Positions 36,858 to 44,838 of a stretch of 64,000 nt of DNA are shown piece after piece. The stretch's first letter is position 1, and every line of letters starts with the position of its first letter. The position numbers were made by a program, and so were the translations under genes. Origin of the DNA: Candidatus Tepidiaquacellales bacterium UBA6667. GTDB taxonomy: Bacteria > Bacteroidota > Ignavibacteria > Tepidaquicellales > Tepidaquicellaceae. The notes below the pieces were generated by a model. That model had not been told where the DNA came from, did no database searches, and saw only the letters and a program-made list of their open reading frames with translations. The DNA is taken from positions 81,950-145,949 of the forward strand of contig DKKL01000034.1 in NCBI GenBank assembly GCA_002455255.1, written 5' to 3'.

Positions 36858-37912
36858 TTTGCATTTATAATTAAATCCCAATTAAGAGGAGTTCCGGCAG
36901 AAATATCTGATGCTGCTTTTTTACCGATTAATATATCATAAAACTCGGGATGCAATCCGTCACCAGGTCTAATAATTTTTAAATTTTCTTCAGAGAATAA
37001 ATCACCCTTTTTTACGTCCGATGAAACGTAAACAGATCTTTTGAAACTAATACTCTTCTTTTCAGATTCAGTAATTTCAAATTGAGGTTTTCCTAATGAC
37101 TGAAATGCTCTTTCTGATTCAATGACGAGAGATTTTAATTCATCCGGCTCAAGTGAGAAAGCAGAGTCAACTCCGCCATCAGCTCTGCTCAGGGTGAAAT
37201 GTTTTTCAATGACTCTTGCCCCAAGAGCAACCGCAGCAATAGAAGCACCGATACCCATTGTATGATCTGACAAACCAATTATACAATTGAATATTTCCTT
37301 TAAGAGAGGTATAGTCCTTACATTAGTATTTTCAGGTGTTGCAGGATAAGTGCTTGTGCATTTTAAAAGAATAAGTTCCTTGCAACCCGCTGATTTCAAG
37401 ACGTTTACTGATTTGAATACATCTGAAAGAGTTGATATACCTGTTGACATAATTACAGGTTTACCTGTTGATGCTACTTTTCTAAGAAGCGGATAATGAT
37501 TGTTTTCAAATGATGCAATTTTGTATACAGGGCAATCCAAAGTTTCAAGAAAATCAACTGCTGATTCATCAAAAGGTGAACTAAAAATTATAATATTTTT
37601 TGATTTTGCATATTCAAATAAATCTTTATGCCATTCCCACGGTGTATATGCTTCCTTATATAACTGATACAGATTTTTACCATCCCACAATGAATTTTTA
37701 TCATTAATATTAAAAAGTCCTTTGTTATGGTTTAAAGTAATAGTATCAGCAGTGTAGGTCTGTAATTTTACTGCATGTGCACCTGATTTCACAGCCGCAT
37801 CTATTATTGAGTAAGCTCTTTCAATAGACTGGTTATGATTGCCTGACATTTCAGCAATAACGAATGGTTTTGAGTTTTCAGATATTTCAAAATCTTTTAT
37901 TTTAATTTTCAT
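36854..37912 (-). CDS. pseI: Pseudaminic-acid synthase (NeuB family)
   Basis: A 352-residue enzyme. The NeuB TIM-barrel (about 1-280) has FVIAEMSGNHNQS, AVKLQTYTADT, FSSPFDESAVDFLE, STGISTLSDV, LLKCTSTYPA, IGLSDHTMG and ARVIEKHFTLSRADGGVDSA. The C-terminal SAF/antifreeze-like domain starts near SISFKRSVYV and contains KIIRPGDGLHP. It condenses a 6-deoxy-diacetamido-hexose with phosphoenolpyruvate to give a nine-carbon nonulosonic acid. The ADTITLN segment after KLQTYT is typical of PseI rather than sialic-acid synthase. It overlaps pseH and the AKR gene by 4 bases each. Confidence 0.92.
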   Translation of the reverse strand: MKIKIKDFEISENSKPFVIAEMSGNHNQSIERAYSIIDAAVKSGAHAVKLQTYTADTITLNHNKGLFNINDKNSLWDGKNLYQLYKEAYTPWEWHKDLFEYAKSKNIIIFSSPFDESAVDFLETLDCPVYKIASFENNHYPLLRKVASTGKPVIMSTGISTLSDVFKSVNVLKSAGCKELILLKCTSTYPATPENTNVRTIPLLKEIFNCIIGLSDHTMGIGASIAAVALGARVIEKHFTLSRADGGVDSAFSLEPDELKSLVIESERAFQSLGKPQFEITESEKKSISFKRSVYVSSDVKKGDLFSEENLKIIRPGDGLHPEFYDILIGKKAASDISAGTPLNWDLIINAK

Positions 37913-38373
37913 TTTATCAATATATAACTTTTAGAACCGTTTATTTCCTTTTCTTCTTTTACTGCAAACCCTGCTTTTAAGAAAGATTTCAATGAAGGTA
38001 GATTATCAAATTTAATATGAGCAGTTACAATTTCATCAGGATAAATAGTTTTAAAATGATTTACAGCCATCACAAGCATTTCAGATGAAAGCGATTTACC
38101 TCTGAAATTTTTATCAATTAATATACCAATAATATTTTCAGAATTTTTATCAATTCTAACTTGTCCTGCCGGTATATTATTAAAATAAAAAATTAAATAA
38201 AACGAATCAGGGTTTTCTATCTTTCCTAAAAACCAATTTTTATGTGTTTCAAAAGGAATTGTATCCGAGTTGTAAGAGTTTTGCCTGACTAATGGATCAT
38301 TAATCCAGGAAAACACCAATTCACAATCTTCCTTTGTTGCAAATCTGAAAATTAGTTTATTATTGACTTCCAA
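37909..38373 (-). CDS. pseH: GNAT N-acetyltransferase (PseH-like)
   Basis: A 154-residue GNAT protein beginning LIFRFATKEDCELVFSWIND, with the common PseH-like VRQNSYNSDTIPFETHKNWF and the acetyl-CoA pocket region IGILIDKNFRGKSLSSEML. PseH acetylates the C4 amino group made by PseC. It overlaps the pseG 3' end by 14 bases and the pseI start by 4, so the order B-C-G-H-I follows the pathway closely. Related N-acetyltransferases act on other amino sugars; the context supports PseH. Confidence 0.87.
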   Translation of the reverse strand: MEVNNKLIFRFATKEDCELVFSWINDPLVRQNSYNSDTIPFETHKNWFLGKIENPDSFYLIFYFNNIPAGQVRIDKNSENIIGILIDKNFRGKSLSSEMLVMAVNHFKTIYPDEIVTAHIKFDNLPSLKSFLKAGFAVKEEKEINGSKSYILIK

Positions 38374-39388
38374 ATAATTCTCTGAAAATTAGTTTATAAT
38401 TATCTGCCTGATTATTCGTAAATATACTAAAGATATTATCTATAAGTTGATTTTTAAATTCAGAATTAAGTATTGTATTTCTGACTATTGCACTAAAATC
38501 ATTTTCTTTCAATGAGTTAAAATCTCCGCATTTTACAATAAGGTTCAAATCAGAAAGTCCTTTGTAAATGTTTATCTGATTATCGGCTGATATACCTGAA
38601 AAAACTATACATTTAGATGCCAATGATTCATATGTAACAGAGCTTGAAGGGCAAAGAGAATATTCAGAACGACAAAAGATATCAGATAATTCATCCTGAG
38701 AAATAGAATTATAAAAGTTTATCACATTTCCTGAATCATTTGATTCAATGAAATTTTCAATTGACTTTATATGAGTATTAGCAGCACCTGTAATAATATT
38801 TATTTCATTAAATATGTTTAATTCATAAATACATTTCAAATATTTCAAAGTAAGATTTCCCGGATCAGCACCGCCAAAATTTACAGAGATACTGTTCTCA
38901 TTTTTATTCTTCCCCGTGCATTTGAAGAAAACAGGATTTATAATCAGATAATCAATTCCTAAAAGCAGTTTAGTATAAGTTTCTTTGGAATACATATCCG
39001 GATTTATATTTGGTGCATGGTTTATCACAATATCTGATTCGTAATGGCAATTAAAATCATCATCAAGAGAAACAATTTTAATGTTATTTTTTCTTAATTC
39101 AGTTTGATATTCAGTTTTAAAATCATATCCATCAAATACGACACAATCAGGTTTTAAATTTAACAAATAAAGAATTTCATTTTGAAATGGAATGTTATAA
39201 TCAATTTGTAAAACTTCTATTCCCGAAGATTTCAATTCATTGAGAATTAGTTCATTATCACATTTGGTTACAAAAGTAATTTCTGCAATATCATTTATAT
39301 ATCCTGAAAAAGTTTTAAGTCTCATAATATGACCAAGCCCTACAGAAGAATTGCCATCAGCCCTTAATATAACTTTAGGTTTTGCCAA
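38360..39388 (-). CDS. pseG: UDP-2,4-diacetamido-2,4,6-trideoxy-altrose hydrolase (PseG)
   Basis: A 342-residue GT-B-fold hydrolase. The N-terminal ILRADGNSSVGLGHIMRLKT contains the Gly-rich loop and the catalytic-His region of PseG/SpsG. NFGGADPGNLT begins the C-terminal domain, and LCPSSSVTYESLASKC matches the nucleotide-binding segment. PseG removes UDP to release the free sugar for PseI. It begins 11 bases after pseC and overlaps pseH by 14. Cytoplasmic. Confidence 0.9.
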   Translation of the reverse strand: MAKPKVILRADGNSSVGLGHIMRLKTFSGYINDIAEITFVTKCDNELILNELKSSGIEVLQIDYNIPFQNEILYLLNLKPDCVVFDGYDFKTEYQTELRKNNIKIVSLDDDFNCHYESDIVINHAPNINPDMYSKETYTKLLLGIDYLIINPVFFKCTGKNKNENSISVNFGGADPGNLTLKYLKCIYELNIFNEINIITGAANTHIKSIENFIESNDSGNVINFYNSISQDELSDIFCRSEYSLCPSSSVTYESLASKCIVFSGISADNQINIYKGLSDLNLIVKCGDFNSLKENDFSAIVRNTILNSEFKNQLIDNIFSIFTNNQADNYKLIFRELFGSQ

Positions 39389-39399
39389 TAAATTAATTA

Positions 39400-40575
39400 T
39401 TAAATTTTTAATACAGACTTTAAAGATTCTATAACATAATTTACTTCAGAATCTGTTAATGTTGGATACACAGGGAGTGAAATTTCTTTGGAATAAAAAT
39501 CTTCCGCAATTGGAAAATCATTTTTTTTAAAACCATAATTATTTTTATAATATGGCTGAAGATGTATCGGGATATAATGAACCTGGCAAAAAATATTTTT
39601 ACCGGAAAGTTTTTCAAAAAGTTCTTTTCTTGAAATATTGAATTTTTCAAAATTAATTAACAATGGATATAAATGATAAGCATGTTTTACCTCAGGTCTT
39701 ACAAAAGGGATAGTAATATTTTCTATGTTTGAAAATGCTTCATCATATGCAGATGCAATTTTTCTTCTGTTAATTAAATAGCCGTCAAGTTTTTTTAACT
39801 GGTTTGATCCTAAAGCACATTGAAAATCCGTAATTCTATAATTAAATCCAAGATCAATCATTTCATAATACCATGAACCGTGATTTTCTTCAAGCAGGTT
39901 CGCGTCTTTTGTCATTCCGTGTGTTCGTAATAATTTAATTTTTTCTGCAAGTTCGGTATTATCCGTTAACACAGCACCACCTTCACCTGTAGTAATATGT
40001 TTCACAGGATGAAAACTCATATTTACTGTTTCTGCAAATTTAACTGCATATTGTTTATCATTATAATATTCCGCACCTAACGCATGGCAAAAGTCATTAA
40101 CTAATTTAAAATCATATTTTTCAGAAAGAGATTTCAGGAATTTCCAATCGCAAACGTTACCGGCAAAATCAACAGCAACAACAGCTTTCACATTTTTACC
40201 TGACTTTTTCAGTGAAAATATTTTCTCTTCAAGTTTAACGGGATCAATTGTATAAGTTTTAGAATCTATATCTGCAAATTCAGGAACAGCACCGCAATAA
40301 ATTGCACAGTTTATGCTTGCAAGAAAAGAAATAGGAGAAGTTATAATTACATCATTAACATTCCATCCGGAAGCTTTCGCTATAAGGTGTAAAGATGCAG
40401 TACCGTTTGAAACTGCAACTGAATTAGTTGACCCAAAATATTTACAAAGATTATTTTCAAAGTTTGAAACTTCAGGTCCCTGAGTAAGCCAATCCGATTT
40501 CAGAACGCGAACTACTTCGTTAATATCACTTTCATCAATACACTGCTTTCCATAACTGATTTTACTGTCAAACAT
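39400..40575 (-). CDS. pseC: UDP-4-keto-6-deoxy-sugar 4-aminotransferase (PseC)
   Basis: A 391-residue DegT/DnrJ/EryC1-family aminotransferase. It starts ISYGKQCIDESDINEVVRVL, has the substrate loop SNGTASLHL (56-64), FCHALGAEY (162-170) and the PLP Lys192 in MSFHPVKHITTGEGG, and ends with the typical VYPTLTDSEVNYVIESL. The sequence style (SDWLTQGP, YNDKQYAVKFAE) matches PseC. It overlaps pseB by 8 bases, and the pair makes UDP-4-amino-4,6-dideoxy-N-acetyl-altrosamine from UDP-GlcNAc. Confidence 0.9.
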   Translation of the reverse strand: MFDSKISYGKQCIDESDINEVVRVLKSDWLTQGPEVSNFENNLCKYFGSTNSVAVSNGTASLHLIAKASGWNVNDVIITSPISFLASINCAIYCGAVPEFADIDSKTYTIDPVKLEEKIFSLKKSGKNVKAVVAVDFAGNVCDWKFLKSLSEKYDFKLVNDFCHALGAEYYNDKQYAVKFAETVNMSFHPVKHITTGEGGAVLTDNTELAEKIKLLRTHGMTKDANLLEENHGSWYYEMIDLGFNYRITDFQCALGSNQLKKLDGYLINRRKIASAYDEAFSNIENITIPFVRPEVKHAYHLYPLLINFEKFNISRKELFEKLSGKNIFCQVHYIPIHLQPYYKNNYGFKKNDFPIAEDFYSKEISLPVYPTLTDSEVNYVIESLKSVLKI

Positions 40576-41587
40576 CGAAGTCTGTATTTTTATTTATTAA
40601 ATCCTTTATTTCTTCTACAGAAAGCCATTCAGTATTTGTGCCACTGTTATATTTAAAACCAAATTCACAAAATTTTCCTTCAGAGCCATTGCTGTTTTTT
40701 CTGAAATCTTCTACTTCCCAAAGTTCACTCAAAATAGCCGGAAGTATCACAAAATAATCTTTGAACTCAATCGTATTTAACGAATCAGTTTCAGTTATCA
40801 TTTCTTCATGAATTTTTTCTCCCGGTCTGACACCTATAATATCAATTTTACATTCAGGAGCAATCGCTTTTGCCACATCAAGAATTCTGTAAGATGGAAT
40901 TTTAGGAACAAATAATTCTCCACCCCACATTTTATCAAGACATTTCAAAACAAAATCTACCCCTTCTTGAAGTGTGATATTAAATCTTGTCATTCTGTCA
41001 TCAGTTACCGGTAATACACCGGAATTTTTTTTACTGATAAAAAATGGAATTACAGAACCCCTGCTACCCATCACATTTCCATATCTGACAACTGAAAATT
41101 TTATATCTTTACTACCTCGATAGTTATTAGCCGCAATAAATAATTTATCAGAAGTTAATTTTGTTGCCCCGTATAAGTTAATCGGTGCCGCTGCTTTATC
41201 CGTACTTAATGCAATTACTTTATTCACATTACTTCTGATGCATGCATCTATAACATTTTGCCCGCCAATAATATTTGTTTTAACCGCTTCAAAAGGATTA
41301 TACTCTGCCGCAGGTACTTGTTTTAATGCAGCAGCATGAATAACAACATCAACATTATCCATTGCGAGCTTTAAGCGTTCAAGATCTCTCACATCACCTA
41401 TAAAAAATCTTATTTGTTTTGGATATTTTGAGAAAAAAGGATCAGTTTGCATTTCAAACTGTTTCAGTTCGTCACGGCTATATACAATTATTTTTTTTGG
41501 TTTATAATTATTTAGAACAGTCTTAATAAATTTTTTCCCAAAAGAACCGGTACCACCGGTAACTAAAATGGTTTTATCGTTAAGCAT
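40568..41587 (-). CDS. pseB: UDP-N-acetylglucosamine 4,6-dehydratase, inverting (PseB)
   Basis: A 339-residue extended SDR. TGGTGSFG (10-17) binds the dinucleotide. Also visible are VYSRDELKQFEMQ, the PseB-type HAAALKQVPAAEYNPFEA, and the catalytic region STDKAAAPINLYGATK with Asp130, Lys131, Tyr139 and Lys143. GVRPGEKIHEEMI is near the C-terminus. It makes the 4-keto-6-deoxy intermediate with C5 inversion, the first step of pseudaminic acid synthesis. It lies 18 bases after the wzc-like gene and overlaps pseC by 8. Confidence 0.92.
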   Translation of the reverse strand: MLNDKTILVTGGTGSFGKKFIKTVLNNYKPKKIIVYSRDELKQFEMQTDPFFSKYPKQIRFFIGDVRDLERLKLAMDNVDVVIHAAALKQVPAAEYNPFEAVKTNIIGGQNVIDACIRSNVNKVIALSTDKAAAPINLYGATKLTSDKLFIAANNYRGSKDIKFSVVRYGNVMGSRGSVIPFFISKKNSGVLPVTDDRMTRFNITLQEGVDFVLKCLDKMWGGELFVPKIPSYRILDVAKAIAPECKIDIIGVRPGEKIHEEMITETDSLNTIEFKDYFVILPAILSELWEVEDFRKNSNGSEGKFCEFGFKYNSGTNTEWLSVEEIKDLINKNTDFDV

Positions 41588-41605
41588 AAATTATTTTGAA
41601 TAAAT

Positions 41606-43855
41606 TCAATTTTTTTTAGATACAGTTTTTGATTTATTTTCCTGATTATAGTAATAGTAGTAATTATAATAATATCCGTAAACACTGTTATAATTAAAAT
41701 TATTCAGCACAACACCCAAAAATTTATGCGGGTCAATGCCATATAAACGCTGATATGATTTAAGGAAAATATCAATTGGCGTTTTATTTGCAAGTGCTAC
41801 TAATACTTCACCATCAACTATTCTTGTGAGGATTTCAGAATCTGTTACAGAAATAAATGGAGGTGAATCAAGAATTACATAATCATACTTTTCTCTCAAC
41901 ATATCCAATAAATTTTTGAATTGTTGAGAACTAAGTAATTCAGATGGGTTTGGAGGTATAGTTCCGCTGGTAATAAACTCCATTAAAGGAAGTTTTGTTT
42001 TATTTAAAATTTCTTCAAAGTTCACTTTTCCAAACAGATAATCACTTAACCCCGGGAATCTATTAGTTTCAAACAATGAGTGTACTCTCGGTTTTCTTAA
42101 ATCGCAATCTATCAATAATACTTTTTTATCAGATAAAGCAAATGAACCTGCTAAGTTTACTGCTACTGTTGTTTTACCTTCAGATGGAACTGAACTTGTA
42201 ATTAATATAGTTTTCAAAAGTTCACCGTTAAGTTTTGAAAACTGAATTCTTGTTCTCAATGCCTTAAATGCTTCTGATTCTTTTGACTTAGGATTATTTG
42301 CAACAAAAAATTCATTCAAAGAAGATCCTTTTGATTTTAAATCCACTACAGATGGAATCCATGCAAGCATGCTGATACCTTTGGATTCAATATCTTCAGG
42401 TGATTTAATAGTTCTATCAAGGAAGTTTCTGAGGAATGCAATTCCAAATCCTAATAATAAACCAATCACACATCCTCCGGTGAAAATGAGCATACGGTTT
42501 GGTTTATATGGCTTTAAAGGTAATGTTGCGTTGTCTATAACACTAACATTTCCGAGTTGAGATTTTTCATTGATAACAGATTCCTGATATTTTTCTTCGA
42601 GAAGTAAAAACAATTTTTCATCAGCTCTTCTGTTTCTTTCTAATTTCGCAAGTTCAATTGATTGAGAAGGTAATTTTGAAAACTCATTTTCATATTTACC
42701 CAAAAGATTTTTTAAAGAATTAAATCTTGCATTTGACGATTGTATAGAAACGCCTGATGTTAATAACTGTGCAGTAATTTCTTTCCTTTCATCCGGAGTT
42801 CCTGCATAGACACCGGTTTTCAAAAGTTCAACTTTTTCATCCAAAGATTTTTTTAAAGCTGTAATTTTTGAATCATACTCATTTTTAACTTTTTCTATTA
42901 ACTTTGGATCTTTCGGAATTGTTAATTCCATATTTCGCTCAGCTTCTACATTGGCTATCGTTTTCTGAAGTTCTTGAATATAGCTTTGACTAATTTGAGA
43001 TTCTACATAAGTAATAAGTTGAGGATCAAGTCTTTCAAGTTCTGATTTTAATGCATCATAAGTTCTTCTTGAAGTTATAAGTTCTACTTCAGAAGCATTT
43101 TTCTGTGCCTCGAGTGTTGCAATTTGTTCTACTATTGATTTTGCCTGGTCATCTAAGAATACAATTCCACCTCTTTGTTGAAAATCCTGAAGTGCTGCTT
43201 CAGAATTTGTAAGGTCATTTAATTTTTTATTTTTTATTTCAAAAAGATAATCACCAACATTTTTAACTCCCTTTCTGCTGAACTCAAGATTATAATTTAA
43301 ATATGCTGCTGCATATGCATTGGCTATCAATCTTGCTTCAAATTGTGAAGGACTATCTGCATCTATCGCTATTATATCAAGACCTCTTTTTTGACTTATA
43401 GAAACAATAGAACCGAGTATTTCTGTAAGTTCTTCCGGCACTACAATTTCAGAATTAATTTTCTTATTTCTGTTAAATAAATAATAAAATTCAGATTTGG
43501 AATCAGAATTCTTAAAAGAGTCTATTAATGCTTTTGCAGTTAAACTTCTGATTGTTTGACTTTTAAGAATTTCAATTTCATTTGATATTGATCTGTCACT
43601 TGCATAGTCAGAAAATCCGGGAATCATATTGGAGGTAAGCAGACTGCCCTGAGGTTTTTGAATTAAAAGAGATGTTGTTGATTTATAAATATCTTTTGCC
43701 CGTAATACATAAAAACCGGTAACGGCAATACAAATTATAAAAACGATTAATATGATTATCCAATTTGATTTTATAATATTAAGAAATATATGGAGATTAT
43801 CCATATCTCTTTCTTTTTTAACCGGATTTATTTTGTTGTTAGAAATGTCTGACAT
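41606..43855 (-). CDS. wzc: Polysaccharide co-polymerase with tyrosine autokinase domain (Wzc-like)
   Basis: A 749-residue inner-membrane protein. It has a first transmembrane segment around 33-52, a Wzz domain, a long periplasmic coiled-coil stretch (about 210-400), a G-rich-type region with SQSIELAKLERNRRADEKLF, a second membrane segment near 455-475, and a cytoplasmic kinase with the Walker A motif SSVPSEGKTT (Lys near 561), LLIDCDLRKPR and YVILDSPPF. The last 30 residues hold a Tyr-rich tail (VYGYYYNYYYYYN), the site of autophosphorylation in this family. It controls chain length and export. It is the first gene of the large operon, placed after the terminator at 43943-43971. Confidence 0.92.
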   Translation of the reverse strand: MSDISNNKINPVKKERDMDNLHIFLNIIKSNWIIILIVFIICIAVTGFYVLRAKDIYKSTTSLLIQKPQGSLLTSNMIPGFSDYASDRSISNEIEILKSQTIRSLTAKALIDSFKNSDSKSEFYYLFNRNKKINSEIVVPEELTEILGSIVSISQKRGLDIIAIDADSPSQFEARLIANAYAAAYLNYNLEFSRKGVKNVGDYLFEIKNKKLNDLTNSEAALQDFQQRGGIVFLDDQAKSIVEQIATLEAQKNASEVELITSRRTYDALKSELERLDPQLITYVESQISQSYIQELQKTIANVEAERNMELTIPKDPKLIEKVKNEYDSKITALKKSLDEKVELLKTGVYAGTPDERKEITAQLLTSGVSIQSSNARFNSLKNLLGKYENEFSKLPSQSIELAKLERNRRADEKLFLLLEEKYQESVINEKSQLGNVSVIDNATLPLKPYKPNRMLIFTGGCVIGLLLGFGIAFLRNFLDRTIKSPEDIESKGISMLAWIPSVVDLKSKGSSLNEFFVANNPKSKESEAFKALRTRIQFSKLNGELLKTILITSSVPSEGKTTVAVNLAGSFALSDKKVLLIDCDLRKPRVHSLFETNRFPGLSDYLFGKVNFEEILNKTKLPLMEFITSGTIPPNPSELLSSQQFKNLLDMLREKYDYVILDSPPFISVTDSEILTRIVDGEVLVALANKTPIDIFLKSYQRLYGIDPHKFLGVVLNNFNYNSVYGYYYNYYYYYNQENKSKTVSKKN

Positions 43856-43942
43856 TTTAGACGTAGATTACCAAAGGAAAATTATGGAAATTAAATAAAA
43901 ATGTAATTTGCTGAAATTTTTTGGATAATAATTCTATAAATT

Positions 43943-43971
43943 AAAAACTCGGCCTTTTGAGCCGAGTTTTT
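43943..43971 (-). terminator. Rho-independent terminator downstream of the 43995-44726 gene
   Basis: Perfect 11-bp inverted repeat (AAAAACTCGGC and GCCGAGTTTTT) around a 7-base loop. The outer A/T pairs give a U-tract in either direction, so it may work on both strands. It lies 23 bases after the stop of the minus-strand outer-membrane protein gene and upstream of the wzc-like gene, which separates the two transcription units. Confidence 0.9.
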
Positions 43972-43994
43972 ATAATTTAAGATAAAAATTATTT

Positions 43995-44726
43995 TTATTT
44001 ACCGGATTTTAACATCTGACCAAGATAATAATTTAGCCCTACACTCATAGAGAACATTCCTAATGCTCTTTTGAATCCCGGACCACCTAATCCATCGCCA
44101 TCGTTTAAGTTAATGTTTCCTGGAGTGTTACTGTTTGAAGCATTAAACATATTCATAAAATTATATTTCATACCAAGGTTCAAACCCCATTTTTTCTGTG
44201 CACCGAAAATCCACTCGAAACCGCCGGTTAATGCAAGGCCAAATCTTGTTGAACTTTCAATTTCACCATAGTTTGAATTATAAACAGGAGCTGAAATCAT
44301 ATTTGTAGTAAATAATAAACCAAGATATTGTCTATCATCACAATTAGGTCTGAAAACATATTCATAACCTACAGCTCCACCAATGATATCATAGAAAGTA
44401 TGAGGTGCAACAGGATTCATCAGTAAAGGTGTTTTATTTTTATCGTAACTGTTTACCATTTTATTATATTCAGCACCTACAACTATTCTGCTCGATTTTT
44501 TTTGACCTAAACCGAATTTTGCTGTTAAGTTTATACCTCTTCCCCAGATTGCTCCATAATTACCACTGTTGGTTAAGCTTGTGCCATAAAAATCATTTGT
44601 GGCAAAATTACCGCTTAATCCCAATCCTATTGATGTGGAAGGTGCAGTATAACGCTGAGAAAATGAAATATTTGAAGACAGAAAAATAAAAGTCAGAGCT
44701 AAAGATAGTAAAGTTATTTTTTTCAT
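43995..44726 (-). CDS. Small outer-membrane beta-barrel protein, uncharacterised
   Basis: A 243-residue exported protein. MKKITLLSLALTFIFLSSN begins a signal peptide that probably ends near FSQR. The remainder alternates hydrophobic and polar residues in the manner of an OmpA-like eight- to ten-strand barrel (SIGLGLSGNF, INLTAKFGLG, FGLALTGGFEW, WGLNLGMKYNFM, MFSMSVGLNYYLG). No enzymatic motif is seen. It stands between the WbpM-type gene and the wzc operon, 113 bases downstream of the former, and has its own strong terminator. A link to polysaccharide export is possible only by position. Confidence 0.75.
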   Translation of the reverse strand: MKKITLLSLALTFIFLSSNISFSQRYTAPSTSIGLGLSGNFATNDFYGTSLTNSGNYGAIWGRGINLTAKFGLGQKKSSRIVVGAEYNKMVNSYDKNKTPLLMNPVAPHTFYDIIGGAVGYEYVFRPNCDDRQYLGLLFTTNMISAPVYNSNYGEIESSTRFGLALTGGFEWIFGAQKKWGLNLGMKYNFMNMFNASNSNTPGNINLNDGDGLGGPGFKRALGMFSMSVGLNYYLGQMLKSGK

Positions 44727-44838
44727 TTATGTTTTCCTAATTTATTATTGTAATTTAATATTATTTGATTGTAAATTCAAGATTTTATTTATTATAGAAA
44801 TATTAAAAAACGTCAATTTTTAATCATTTTTGAAGTTT

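Noticed and set aside
43943..43971. CRISPR or tandem-repeat unit
   Set aside because: It is a single inverted repeat with terminator features. I noticed no regularly spaced direct repeats elsewhere in the window.
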